Assembly (NCBI GenBank): GCA_025765615.1
Contig: JAIVFJ010000017.1
Span: 310,001 to 374,000, forward strand
Length of the DNA stretch: 64,000 nt
DNA from: Zopfochytrium polystomum
Lineage: Eukaryota; Chytridiomycota; Chytridiomycetes; Chytridiales; Chytridiaceae
Reading direction: 5' to 3'
A model generated the notes under the pieces. It was not told the DNA's origin. It worked only from the letters and a program-made list of their open reading frames with translations, and ran no database searches. The position numbers were made by a program, and so were the translations under genes. This document shows, in pieces, positions 35,742 to 48,717 of the stretch (position 1 is the first letter of the stretch; the number at the start of each line of letters is the position of its first letter).

Positions 35742-37904
35742 TCACGACGCCCCGTCCAAGCAGATCATCGGGAACGTCCCCACCTTCCCCGTAGTGACGT
35801 TCCTCCCCGTCGCCCACCCGTCGTCATACTCGGTCATCACCTGCACGACGTCGCCGACAGATAGCCCGATCTCATCAATGTGCACGGCCTCGTACTCGGC
35901 CTCGACGACGCGCAACCGGGGCTGCACGATGCCGACGATCGGCACGTCGGGCTCTGACTTTGGCTCGGACTCGACAGAGACGCGTGGGTTTGCGCCGCCG
36001 GCGGCGTCGGCGACGTCGGCATCGGTACTGGTACCGGCAGCAGCTGCGGCGGGGCGGGCAGGACTCGCGGCGGCGGCCGGGGGCGAGTCCGACTTTGCCG
36101 AGTACTTTTCGATCGAGACAAACCGGCGGAGCGTCGGCGGCGTCTTTGCGGCGGCGGCGGCAGCGGCGCCGCCGGGTCTGCGGAGACGCGGCCACGCGAC
36201 CGTGGCGCCGACGATGAGCAGCACGAGCGCGAGGACGCCAAACACGAGGCCAACGATGGCGCCGTCAGTCATCCTCGACGGTTGCGCCGCGGCGCCCGCC
36301 GGTGACGGTTTTGGCGCCGCTGCGGCCGTTGCGGACCTCGGCGGCGGGGCGGGGGCTGCGGCGGAGCCCATTCTGCTGCCTGCGATCGAGCGCGAGGATG
36401 CTCGGGCGTCCGAGACGATGTCGGCGAGCGCGTACGCGGCGAGAGATCGCTTGATATAGTCCATGTTCAGCACGTTTTCCCATGTCCAGAATGCGGGCCA
36501 CGCGTCATCGTCGTCTTCGTTTTGGGACGGCTCTGTGGCCTCGAGGTACATGTTGACGTCCCGCTCCAGCTCGGTCGAGGCGTCAGAGAATAGGTGGTCG
36601 AGTCGCGGAGCGGTGTTTGCTGTTGTGGAAGTCGAGGCGCCTTTGTAACCGAGAAGTCGTCCCAAAGCCGAGTTTTTGAGGGCCTTTTCGGTTCGTGCGT
36701 TTGAGGTTCGATCGTCTTTCCGGTCGGGTAGTATCAGATGGTCACAACAAAGGGCGTACGGCTCGTCAGCGCAGTACGCTACGGCAGCTTGAAGATCACC
36801 GCCGAAGCCTGGTCACAAAAGAGTTAGAAAAGCTTCGGTCGTCATGCACGTCCCACCGCATGATCCAAGATCTTCGTCAACGCCCATCCTGCAGTCCGGG
36901 GTGTACGCGGACGTTTCCATTTGCGGCTCCATGGAAACCAGAATGCCTGAATGTCCGGTTTTGCTGGGTGCTATCATTCCATCGACTATTCGGTCTGTGC
37001 TCGACGATGGCCAACCGACTTGCCCCAAGTAATGGCTGTCTTCATGAAGAGCTAGGGATGCCCGCATATTACTTACAGCTGCGTGACAGCCGACTGCTGA
37101 TCCTTCCGCAAGCGACCGTCGCATTGTCTTGGCCTCTCTGTTCAAAGTCTTTGGGCAGGCTGACCGATCGCCCATAAGACTCGCGACAACTGCTGCATTC
37201 ATCGAGCAAACGTTCATGCAAAGGGGGTGGAGCTGAAGTCCTCTCGTTTTCCCCACTTGCTCGTCGTGTCTTCTCCCCGTTTGCCGTCGTCAACGGCAAG
37301 CTCCTACCAGAATTTTGCCTGGCATTGCATCCAGCGCTCAGGTAGAAAATATCGCGGGCACAGATTGCGCTCTGCTGGTACATGAGGGGCTCCCCCGCGT
37401 ACCCGGAACATCCGGCAGAGTTCATGACAAGAGTGTTGAGGGACACGCCCAAGCTGGTGAGCGGGGATCTTGGCGGTGGGCTAAATTGGTGAGGGGCTGC
37501 GAGGGATGCGACCATTTCGTCCCACAGTTTTGGTGAGACTGCAGAGGGGGATTTAGCGAGCGGCGACATTATGGCGAGGTACGGTTCGTAAGCTGAGAAT
37601 ATGGCTGATGCGTTGATGAAGAAGCCGGATGTGTAAGGGGCGCATGATCTGGTGTTTGTGATGGGGATGCAACCGTCGAGAGCCCCTCCTGACTGCAAGA
37701 GTACGATCAGAATGCAGCTTTGGCAACGTGATTGAGAAATATCACAAGGGGAGCGGGAGGACGTACGGCAGTGGCAGTGGCGTCGTAGTATGCATTGTCG
37801 ATTGTCACATCGTCGACGGGCACGCCGTCGTAGGCCGCCCCTTTCCCTCCGCTACTCGCCAACGCCGCCGCCGAGTCAGGCAGAAGCGGCAGCCACGGCG
37901 CCAT
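35742..37904 (-). CDS. Cys-rich surface protein with single TM and C-terminal SH3 domain (copy 1)
   Basis: Exons 37904-37767, 37692-37077, 36994-36857 and 36808-35742 join in phase, about 652 residues. The N-terminal half is Cys-rich (GCIPITNTRSCAPYTSGFF, LVMNSAGCSGYAGEPLMYQQ then SAICARDI, and YTPDCRMGVDEDLGSCGFGG with AVAYCADEPYALCC). One hydrophobic segment follows (GAIVGLVFGVLALVLLIVGA), then Ala/Pro-rich cytosolic sequence and an SH3 domain (VVEAEYEAVHIDEIGLSVGD, VVQVMTEYDDGWATGRNV, GTFPMICL). No cleavable signal peptide is visible after MAPWLPLLPDSAA. Layout suggests a plasma-membrane sensor whose SH3 domain recruits proline-rich partners. It shares architecture and an intron position with the gene at 50813. 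Family function unknown. Confidence 0.82.
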
Positions 37905-38402
37905 CGATGGAGGCGATCAAAGTACAGTCGCTCGGGTTCGCTCCTTGGCGTGGGTGCTGTGTGAGTGTGGAATGTGGGGCGGAGCCTTGTGCGGGCGGGT
38001 GGATGTGGATGGCTTGGGGTCAATGATTGTTGTGTCTCTGTCTCTCGGACGGTGGCAACTCTGCCGAAGACAGTTTTACTTCCACAAAAAACCAAAAGAA
38101 AAAAAAAAAAGGTGCAAAGCAAAATGAGCTTCACACCACGCGAGCGCTTCATTGGGCACGGCGGCGTCACCTACTGTGCGCACAAACGGATCCGAACATG
38201 GCGCTGGAAGTCGCGACGTGATTGTACTTCATGCGAAGTACACGTACCTCCGAAGCCTTTTTTTTTTTTTGACAGGTGTTGTCCTCCAGCGTCTATTTCT
38301 TTCTCCTCAACGAGACCTGAAAATGCGGCAACTTAAATTTGAATAGACTCATCCAGAACCCTCGTAGAACCCGCTTCCAATTGCCACAAGCCTCAAACTA
38401 CC
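37905..38402. promoter_or_regulatory. Divergent promoter region (TM-SH3 gene / LRR-mucin gene)
   Basis: 498 bases separating two divergent surface-protein genes. Contains A-rich (38085-38115) and T-rich (38258-38272) runs. Co-regulation of the two neighbours is possible but not shown. Confidence 0.45.
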
Positions 38403-41400
38403 ATGGCAGGCGTCGGTCTCGCCGACTGCGGCGTTCTTGCTGCGTCGTTTCCGGGCCTCCTCAGCTCGTCAGAGTGCTGCAGCTTGCCGGGCATCAGCTG
38501 CAACAACGACTTTAGAATTGTGAATTTGTAAGTAATTCACGGTTGCTTGACCAATCCATGATATAGGCCAAAACTGCCATTCATGTACAAGAGCTGACTG
38601 GGTGTCTTTTCAGAGACCTTTCCAATAAACAGTTGTCGGGACAGATCCCATCTGCTTTGGGGAACTTGGACTTCTTGGAGACCCTGTGAGTGCTTTCTTA
38701 AGGATTTCTCTTGATCCATCGGATGGCGCTGGTGTAACGGACTTTTTCAGAGATTTGAGCTTTAATTCCTTCACGGGCACAGTTCCTGATTCACTTTCAG
38801 TCCTAAATTACCTTAGCGCAGTGTAATACTTAACCCGCGATCACCGTAGCATGTAGCTTACCATTTACTTGTAGCAATGCGTCGCACAATCTTCTGACGG
38901 GAAACTGGCCTGACCTAGACTTCATAATTGACGAGTAGGGCTCCTTTCTCAGGAATTGAATTTTTTTAAGACTGCGCTGACACCTCCATTTAAAGCGCCA
39001 TAGACTATAATTGTTTCCACGATTCGCCCCCGGATCTTTTAAACCCGAACTGCCCTGGTAATAGTGCGTTAGTTTCCCTTCAACACTGAGAGAAAAACTG
39101 AAATAGTTAAAACACCAGGTTCTACCAATAAGCAGCGGCGTGACAGCGATGACTCGCCATGGTGGTGGAAGAGCTCCTACGGGCCCTCTTCATCCGTGAA
39201 AGCAGCAGCCGCCGCGTACGGGTCCACTTCGTCCTCCACAGTGCCAGCTGCTTATTCGTCTAGCTCTCTCGCGCCCCCTAAAACGACCCAAACTCTCACT
39301 CAAACAGTGGTCGTGTCGACAACCACAACAGCACTTTCCACAGCGAAAGTCACACAAACTGTGACCGCTTTAACGACATACACTTCAACCCAGACAGCAA
39401 CTCAGTCGCTCACCTCCACTTTGGCGAAAACGACAACCTCTGGTACAACCACGACTTCCACATCAACAGCTTTTGCAACCTCGACGAAAACTGCCGTGGA
39501 AACAACAACGTCCACCTCAACGGTTCCGAAAGTCGTACCGTCGACGAGCACGTCAACCGTACTCATCACGACGACATCTGTCGCTACTAGCAGAACAACG
39601 ACACAATACACTGTCACCTCCACTTCAGTTGTTCCAACAACTGCTGTGACGACAAGCACTGTGGTCACAACTGAGTCGACAACATCAACTGCGACTGCTT
39701 TCAGCACGGAGACGGCGAAGGTTACTACCACTGTGACAGTTCCTGCAACAGAAACATCGACTTCCACAACGACGCTTGTTACGCAAGCTCTGTCGACGTC
39801 TGTTGTTCCTGTCACTTCGACAACAACCTTGACTGCGTACGAACAAACAACGTCGACTAAAACCATACCAACGGCAACAACGACGGTTCAAACTATCTCT
39901 ACAACAACTACCGAGCTCAATACGGTCCAAACCACTGCGACTGACACACAGAGGGAAACTGTCACTTCGACGAAGTACGCAACCACCACCGCCACGTCGA
40001 CCGAAGGAACGACGATAACATCGACTTCAACCGTTCCCGAATCCACCACAACGACTCAAACTACAACGGCCATTGCGACGACAACAAGCACCACAACTGA
40101 GAAATCCGCTTTGACTTTAACATCGACAACGACCGCTGTCAGCTCCGTTACTCTTACAGCAACGGCGAGCACAGATACAACCACGACAGCGACGCTGAGC
40201 ACAACTACAGTCGCGACGGTGACAAGCACAGTACTTGCGACGTCCACGGAGTTGACAACAACCACGCAAGTGGCTGTGGCAAATCTAACGACCACTTTGG
40301 TTGCAACTGATTTGTCGACCACTTCGATTGTATCCACAGTAGCTGTAAGTTTTCGAGCTGTTGATTAGAATTTAAGGATTTCGCATTAACTCGTGCCTGC
40401 AGGTTCCAACAACTCTTTTCAATATTGCCACCGTAAATAGCACCAGCACCAGCGTTGTGGTGGAGCCAACTACGTCGACGACGGTGTCGGTGGCAACGAG
40501 TCTCACTACCACAACGATTCGATTGAATGCGACGTCCACATCTGTGGCTAAAACCGTTGTAACAACAACGTTCACTCCTGTGACAGTCACAACAACTATC
40601 GTTTCCAGCACTCGAACAACGTCTGTGTTGACAGTCCCAACAACCACGAGCGTGACAATCACGTCAAAAGAATATGCGACATCGACAGTTGTGATTCCCA
40701 AAGCATTGACGTCGACCACTGTGGTGCCCGCAACATACACAAGCACTACAACGACCAAAACGACCACGACTGACGTTTCCACCACCTCGACGACCAAGAC
40801 CGCTATTTCTACCTACGGAACCACATTGACTTCGATACAAATAGCAAACAAGACAGTAACATCGACGCTGCAACAGATTCAGACAATATCTACAATAAAA
40901 ACGCGACGACGGCAGGTGACAAGCACAAGCACGGTGCCACTTGCTGTCACCTACACCGTGACGAAAACTGTTTCCTCCACCACGACAGTACCCTCGACAA
41001 TTACTTCAGTCACAGTTCAGTCTTCTACTTCAACTGCGACGGCGACTACACAGACGACTCTGACTTCCACGGTGGTAGCACCAACAACTATCACTTCTAC
41101 GTCGACAGTCCCCGCAACCACGTCCAGCACGATGGTAGTAAGTGCGACGAGCACGAGCACCGCTTTTACCACCGAAACATCGACAAGTACATCCATTGCT
41201 GGCTTCACGGTCACCTCCACTGCGACTGTCCCGACAACAGTCACTTCAACCGCGACTCTGAAAACGTCTGAAACGTTTACAAGCACTGTTGGCACGCTTG
41301 TGACAACCACGTCGACGACTATTGAGCAGGCAACTTCAACAACCACACAACCCACGACCGTTACATCAACATTCACGCAGCCATACACAACAACAGACAC

Positions 41401-44400
41401 ATCCTTCTCTACGACAGCCGTAACCGCCACTATCGTCCTTTCTACAACGACAACGTCCATTCAAGTAACACCTTTGACTCTGACGTCCACGGAGCTTGTG
41501 TCAACGACTCTAACTGCGGTGAACACAGTTCCCTCCACCACGACTACGGTGTTGACCATTGTATCGATAACAACGGACGTATCAACCGTTCCCACCACTG
41601 CAACGTCGACAGCGACCACGCTTACAACGTCAACATCGACTGCGGTAACGCCGCTTACGGTAACGACTACTTTGTACACACCAACGACGGTGACGACCAC
41701 TAGCTTGAGAAGCGTCGATGCCACGACAACAGCCACCACAACAGCGTCGACAACGACTACTCAAGTGGCTGTGGCCACCACAACCAGCACCTTCACGGAC
41801 ACCCAGACTACGACATACACGTTTTCTATTCCATCCACGGTCATAGCTGTCTACACAGCTCAAAGCGTTGTCACGTCCGTCTCTACGCTCGCTACAACGA
41901 CAACCTCCACTGAAACGGGTCTAGCAACGACCACAAGAACTTCAACCACAGCCACAACTATTACTTCAACGGCAGTGGCTAGTGCAACAACTACGGTGGT
42001 TTCGACTACTGAGACGACCACAACTTCTTTCACTACACAGCCTGCCACGGTCACTTCGACCACCACGTTAAGTGAGAGCGTGACGACGACAACAGTTACG
42101 CCAACGACGGTGGTGTTGACGCTCACGACCCCGACGACGGTGACGACAATATCCACCGAGCTATCAACTACAACTTCGACTTCGACGGTTCCGACAACGA
42201 CCACGAGTATTCAGACTAACCAGGAAACAACAACTCTTACCCAGACCTTGCCCACAACCGTCACTTTTACCACTATTGAAAAGCAGCTAAGCACTACAAC
42301 TGTCGTCACCCCAACGGTCACAACGTCGACAAGCACAATCCTCACCTCCGTCACGTCCACTCAAACTGAGCCGACGACCTTGACGATCACGACAACTACG
42401 CCCTACGTTACAACAAACACGGTAACAGCTCAGCAGTATACTACACAAGTGTCCACATACTTGACCACAGTCACGTCGGTTCTCACCGATGGTCACACTG
42501 TTACGAGTGTCTCGACTGTGCCAACAACCATTACGAACACGATGACACAGAACACTGTTGTGACTGCGACGTCCACTCAATCGACAACTGTTACAGCATT
42601 CACCACAAACACTGCAGTGGTCACTGAAACCTCCACACTGCCCACGACAGTGGTGACAACATTGACTTCTCCCACAATCTTGACGTCAACGTCGACCGTC
42701 CAGGAGCTCGCAACTTCAACTTCTGTCGTTCCAGCCACCACAACAAGTCTTAAGATTCTGTACACGACCGTTACAGCCACCTCAACTTCACCGTTGGTGG
42801 TCACGTCCACCTCGACCAACATTCAGATTGAAGTTTACACAACATCGACGCCAGTAACCGTCACAACCACACAAACGAATGGCGAAACAGTCTATCTGAC
42901 GTCGACATCTGCCGCTGTAGTTACTACCACTTCGACCGCGGCTGTCGTCGTCACAACCACTACACCAGTCATTGTTACCGCCACTCAGACCCTGTCGTCC
43001 TACGTAACTGGCACATTCACAACCCCAGTAACGGTAGTTGTGACCAGCACCCAAACTTCGCAAACTCTTCGCGTCGAAACAAAGACCGAGCCGACCACTG
43101 TGACAACAACAGCCACACTAACCGATACGGCCACATCGGTCACGACCAGCGTTGCCACGGCGGCGTCCACGACAACTCTTCTTGACACGATTCAGGCTAC
43201 TACGACTGCGATTGTTTACAACACTGCCACCGTTACCGAGACGATTACAGCAACAGCAACGACTACGTCTAACCTCGTCCAAACAGCAACGAGCACGGCC
43301 CTCCAGACGGTCACCAGCACTGCCGTATCGCCGACGACCGTCACGAGCACAGCAACTGCGGTGGAAACAGCGACGTCGACACAGCTGGCCGTGTCAACCA
43401 TCACGAACCTCTCTTCCGTCGTCAGCACCGTTTACGGCACGGTGACCGGTAGCACGACGTCGACCGCAACGTCACTGGAGACGGTCGTCGTGACCGCGAC
43501 CAGCACGTCCCTCGCGGAAGAGTACACAACCAGCACGGTGCTCACGCAAACGACCGTGGTGGACAAAGTGACGTCGCTGCAAACCGTGACGTCGTACTGG
43601 ACCGTGACGCAGCCGACCACGACAAAGACGACCGTAACCCAGACGGCGGCGAGAACCGCGACTGCGACGACGTTGACGACCGCGACGACCACGGCTACAC
43701 AGGTCAAGGGAACGACCAGCACGACCGTCGTTCAAAAGACGACGACGGTCACGGTGCTCACGACTTCGACGTCGACCGTGATGTACGGAAGCAAGGGCCT
43801 CACGACCGCTGGGAAGAAAGTGTCCACGAGCAAGAGCGGATCGGCATCGCAAAGCGGCTCAGCGACAAAGAGCGGAAGCGCGAAGTCGTCGGCGACGAAA
43901 AGCGGAAGCGCCAAGCCAACGTCGACGAAGAGCGGGTCGCCAAAGACAGGGTCGTCGACGGCAAAGAGTGGAACAGTCAAGACGTCGACGACAAAAGGCG
44001 GGAGCGCGAAGTCGACGGCCACAAGCGGAACTGCAAAGTCCTCCGCGACGAAGAGTGGAAGCGTGAAGCCCACGTCGACAAAGAGCGGTTCCGCAAAATC
44101 GACTGCGACTGGCTCTGGCACAAAGACGGGTTCGGCTAAACATTCGTCGACCGCGAGCGGTTCAGTGAAGACTACGGCAACGGGAACCAAGACCGCGAAG
44201 ACGAGCTTCCAAATATGCAACCTCAACTCTAAAGAGTGGGACGAAAGTCTCCTCAACGGATAAGTACGCCACGCAAACCAAGACAGGAAAGACGAATACC
44301 ACCAACTCGACACATTCATCAAAGACGATTGCGTCCTCGAAGAAAAATACGAGCACTGCGGGTCACGGTGGAACTACTTATACGACAAGCAGCTCGACAA

Positions 44401-45677
44401 AGTCGGCGGCTTCAAGCAAACCCGAGCACAGTAGCACAACGAAGCACACAGGGAAATCAACGGCATCTTCGTCAAAGTACGCGACTTCCAACAGCAAAAT
44501 CGAAACATCCAGCAAGAAAACTCCTTCCAGTACCGTACATACTTCAAGCTCAAAAATAAGCACCAGCCGCGGCATCCTCCTCCAAGTACAAATCCGTTTC
44601 GACGGGAGGGAAGAACGTGAGCGTTCAATCAAGCGCAACGCCCAAGATGTCCACGGCGACAAGCAACGCAAGTTACACAACAAAGACCAAGGCGTCCACT
44701 AAATCCGTGAAGACATATTCGACTGCGAAGGCTGCGCTGTCCACAAAGTCCAAGTCGGATCCTACCAAGACCTACTCCACTGCAAAGTCGATCGCTACCG
44801 ATGGCAAGAAGAAGGGGACCACCGCAGAGCACGTTTCACCGAGCTGTAAGTGACCTTTAGGTCAGCGGATTGGATTCGAGAAACTAATTCACCTCTTGTC
44901 TCAGCTTCGCACATTTTTTCATATGGTTACCAAACAAGTTCGGCGCAAAAGCCTTACTCCACCGATTTGAAGAAGGGTATGCATGTGATTTAGCAACCTC
45001 GGTGCCGTGAATCCCCGTTTGCTCAACCTGTTATTTTTTTTGAAAATTTAGGATCCACAACCTTGAAAGCGGTCTCGTCCTCCAATCACTCACCGCCGTC
45101 GCCGTCGACGCATTATAAAACGTCTTCAGCTACAACCAGCGTCAAAAAGTCGACTTCCACGTACGCCAAACCCAGCAGCACGTCGGCAAAGAAGTCGTCT
45201 GCCTCCGAAAAAGGCCATTCTACCAGTCACAAAACCAGCACTCCGTACACGTCCAAGACAAAGAGCTCCACAGCCTCCGCAAGCCATATTTCAAGCAAAA
45301 AGTCCTACACCAGCACCAAAACCATCGCCGGCACCAGCAAATACCACGACTCCAAGACAAAGAGCAAGTCGACGTCAACATCGTACGCCTCGAGCAAAAA
45401 GCCCTACAGCACCGGCAGCAGCGCCAGCGCCAAGTCCAAGTACTCTACCAAGCCGACGTCGTCCGTCCACACCGACAACAAACACGTGTCCGCGTCCACG
45501 ACGGCGACGTCCAGCGCGGCCGCGACGGCAACAAAGTTTGTCAATTACGAGGGCTCTGGTGAGGAGAGTCAGCCGCAGCAGCAGCTGCGACGGCGGGACT
45601 ACCCGATCCGGCTCGACGAGAGGGACCGCGCCGAGGCGCGGTCAAAGGTTGTGTCGACGGCGGCGACGGGCTGCTAA
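38403..45677 (+). CDS. Giant LRR and Thr/Ser-rich mucin-like surface protein
   Basis: Exons 38403-38527, 38614-38685, 38751-38822, 38875-38934, 38996-39057, 39119-40344, 40403-44845, 44905-44976 and 45052-45677. Summed exon length is in frame once two surplus bases in the seventh exon are allowed (near 44207 and 44568), giving about 2250 residues. The N-terminus (CGVLAASFPGLLSSSECCSL) and LRR exons resemble plant-type extracellular LRRs (DLSNKQLSGQIPSALGNLDF, DLSFNSFTGTVPDSLSVLNY). The bulk, about 1500 residues, is an irregular TTTSTSTVP-type array that should be heavily O-mannosylated, then a KSGSAKS-type basic array, then Lys/Ser/Tyr-rich tail ending VVSTAATGC. No clear signal peptide, TM or GPI signal was seen. 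A cell-wall or zoospore-coat adhesin is the likely role, by composition only. Confidence 0.8.
39235..43770 (+). repeat. Degenerate Thr/Ser/Val-rich coding repeat array
   Basis: Irregular units of about 12-16 codons around T-S-T-x-T-V-P-T-T-V-T, encoded by ACN/TCN/GTN codons. The composition avoids stops on the other strand too, which creates long antisense open frames (for example 41860-42204 and 43732-44322) that are artefacts. Only the intron at 40345-40402 interrupts it. Confidence 0.9.
43820..44205 (+). repeat. Basic KSGSA/KSGS coding repeat
   Basis: Short units of the form K-S-G-S-A-K-(S/P)-(S/T)-(A/S)-T repeated more than ten times between the Thr-rich array and the C-terminal tail of the mucin-like protein. 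Positively charged and likely to contact wall polymers; function inferred from composition. Confidence 0.85.
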
Positions 45678-46990
45678 TGGGCAGGCGTCTGGCGCGGGCA
45701 GCAACCGCCTATGGCAACTGGTTGTGGGCCGCGGCAGTTGTCGCGTGTGCGGTTTCCATGATGTTTTAGAGCCTAGACAGGAAAAAGAGAGGGGTGTAGC
45801 CCAATAGATTTGCTTTTGGTGTCCGTTGTCTGCTTTCTGTTGACTTCGATTCCAGCTCCGTCATCTTGGAAACAAATTCATGAGTACTATAACTGAGAAG
45901 CGTGTGTAGGGCCACAAGCCGCGAGCCTGACATCAGAGAAAGATTGAGAGGGAAGGCGAACCGGGTGGGGCACCTTGTTGTACTTATTGCCCGAACGCAT
46001 GGTCTCGATGAGGCGATAACTACGACCTTACAAGCAAGCACACGTGCCGGGAAACTGAGGGCAGGGGCAGGGCCATCATCGCTGCTTCTCAACAGGCAAG
46101 CAAAGGCGAATTGCTGAGCGGCAGGAGGTCGGTACAACGTGAGAGAATCGGATAGGAGGGAGGCGAAAGCTTCCCCGCGGATACATATTAGAGCTGCCTT
46201 TTTTTTCGACCTTCGTTCGGAATGCAGCGTCAGAGCCCCGCAACATTCATCAATGAACAGAATACCCACCCTCCGACTGAACGTGTCCTAGACGGTGGTG
46301 AATGCGGCAGGTGTGCCAGCAAACCACCACGCTTCCTCGAGAGATTGGAGGACCCACATCGTCTAATTTTGTAATAAAGCAGTTTGCATGATAGATTTGA
46401 AGGGTCGTTCAGAACTGAAGGGGCCTTGTGTTGATAGATTTCATTTTGTTGTATCCCATCGGACGCAGCTGTTCTGGTATGTGCCTTTTCGCCTGTTAGT
46501 GGATCAATGGACCCTTCCAACTCGCTTGCAAATCGCGAATTGAACTGGAAGACCCGAGAAAAATCTGTTTAGCGACCGACAAATCGCTGAAGACTGGAAC
46601 CACACAAGCTTGACTCCAACCGATGGTGACAACCGCTGACTTTCGAACGTCCATCACAAACTGAATTGTGAGCTCCGTGAAGAAGTTGCCGAGCAGAGAC
46701 GGCGAGGCGGGACGAAACAACGCAAGACGGAAGTAAAGACTCCATGTGCCTGCCTACCTGATGACGCCGAAGGCGTGACACGATGGTTGAGAACTATGAC
46801 TCAGACGCCAGGATATGAGGAGCGCCGTCAAATTTCTGGACTGATTATTGTAAATAAGCACCCCAAAGACATCCTTTTCCCAAGCAGCAGAGCAGCCAGA
46901 GCACCTCCATCCGGTTTTCGCTGCTCTTAAGAAAGTCCTGCATCCCTCCGCATCCCCCTCCGCCGTGGCGACCTCTGGGAAGGCGTGGTG
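45678..46990. other. Gene-poor region
   Basis: About 1.3 kb after the mucin-like gene. Short minus-strand frames at 46230-46520 and 46496-46720 read natural-looking peptides (for example MDVRKSAVVTIGWSQACVV) but have no motif and no convincing splice joins; not called. Confidence 0.4.
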
Positions 46991-47397
46991 GCATGGTTTG
47001 TGGCGACTTCGATAGGGCCCAGCACCTTACTCGGCTGCCGAGCCAAGTTTCTGCGCTTTACACGGAACACACTCGGCGCAAACCGATCTCTGCGAACATT
47101 TCCCTTGAGAGATTTCTAGTAGTCGAGGGTTATAAGCAAAGGCCTACAGAGCACTCTGAAAACGAAAAAAGTATGGGACAAGCCCAATTCCCTCCTCAGG
47201 GTATTTGGCAAGTAGGAACAGCAGCAGCAGCAGCTAGGCACCGTAACTGCCGAAACGGGACCGTCAGGAGCCAGTCAGGGTGGCACGATCCAAGGAGCTG
47301 GTTCAAAGGTCGCAATTACAGTGACAGTGACCCAGTTGCTACTCAACAGTCAAACTTGTTCCGCCGTTTTGGCGAGTCAGAATTCGATAAACCGAGC

Positions 47398-48717
47398 ATG
47401 AGGCGGCTGATGGTTTATCTTCAGAGCTGACAGGCTCCGAAGTAGAACTTGCCAAGATCCTGGAGACACCACCACACGAGCGAAGGCGGCCAAAGGCAAA
47501 GGACGAATGGGACAGAAAGTACTGGTCCCCTGTTCGAGGTGTTTGTATTGCTGCACTCATAGAAAACCGCCGCAGCTGAGGGCAACGGAAACTGCAGCAA
47601 GCGGATGTGAACATCCGAAAAGGTCAACAAGCCCCCTCTTCCTGACCCTCCAGTTCCTCCTTCATCCTCCGACTGAATTTTTCCAGATCTGAACGTCGTC
47701 CTTCCCTGGTGCAAATATCAACGTCGCCAAGGAAAACAATGGAACCCTTACCGCTCAGTGGCTTGTGCACCAAAGCATTGGCCATCCCACGTAGGCGCAG
47801 AAGAAATCGCTGAAATCCTTGCCAATTTGCAGGTCGTTTGTGCCCCCATGATGTCAAGAACGAGGCGGCCCCAAGAGTGGGAACAATGTTTGGATATACC
47901 TTTGAGGTTGCTTCACTCAGGAGTACGTGGAGAAACATGGCAGACGCTTCGAGGGGAAGAGAGAGTACCTTCAAAGAAGGACAAAGTTCAAGGTTCAGAT
48001 TGGAAAGTTCCGCTGGAACGCTGATATCGCGCTTTCGACCTGGATGTGATTGCAAAATATGCACCATCGTTCGCGAAGTCAAACATTTTCAACACAAGCA
48101 CAGGCGTGAATCTCGCGCCGTCACGTTCAGAACATGAGGCGCACCCCTCAAGCTCTGCACATTCTGAGCCTCTTGTGAAGAAGGCGGATCAAACAACCCA
48201 CCAACCCCTTCTAGCGCTGCACCCATCCACAAATGGGTTGATTTACTGGATAAGAGTGTTAGACCACGAAGGCAACCACTTTTTTGAACACGCAATCACA
48301 GACAAAACCTTTGTGGATGCTCTTGCAGACGACTGCCTTGAGAAGCAATTCAACATGGATACTCAAGGCGGCCACGGCCGCACAGATTTACCCTCGGGCG
48401 TGTGCCCAGAGTCCACGCTGTACAAGTGCTGCTGCGCACTCAAACTGGTTTACGACAAGTCGCGGTTCAAGGAGAAGCCTGCGGACTGTAAGGACATCCA
48501 GTTTAGCGAGGACGGCAAGCCCACCATCCTCAGCTTGCGCAAGCTTGAGAGCGCTGTATTTGGCTATCACTTTGTCGACGAGGAACAGCGCGTCACAGAA
48601 ATCTACCAAACAGTTAAAAAAGCGCAGGCGCACTATTTGAGGAGTTATCCTGTCGGACACCCCGCGTGCCCAGGCGCGCCCGGAGCGCCAAAGAGGAAAG
48701 CGGACGAGGCTTTCTAG
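47398..48717 (+). pseudogene. Decayed or mis-modelled hypothetical gene
   Basis: Three plus-strand stretches in different frames look protein-coding: 47398-47580 (SSELTGSEVELAKILETPPH, then DEWDRKYWSPVRGVCIAALI), 47918-48052 (EYVEKHGRRFEGKREYLQRR, VQIGKFRWNADIAL) and 48037-48717 (DLDVIAKYAPSFAKSNIFNT through a 220-codon frame with CCCALKLVYDKSRF and KLESAVFGYHFVDEEQRVTE to KRKADEAF). The second runs into the third with a one-base frame change inside what looks like continuous protein (NADIA/FDLDVIAKYA). No recognisable family. Either a real gene with unseen introns and an indel, or a relic, perhaps of a mobile element. Confidence 0.35.

Noticed and set aside
39402..44322. Long antisense open frames (Val/Asp-rich) opposite the mucin gene
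   Set aside because: They are the complement of ACN/TCN/GTN-rich repeats, which rarely create stops on the other strand; no start context, splice sites or motifs support them.
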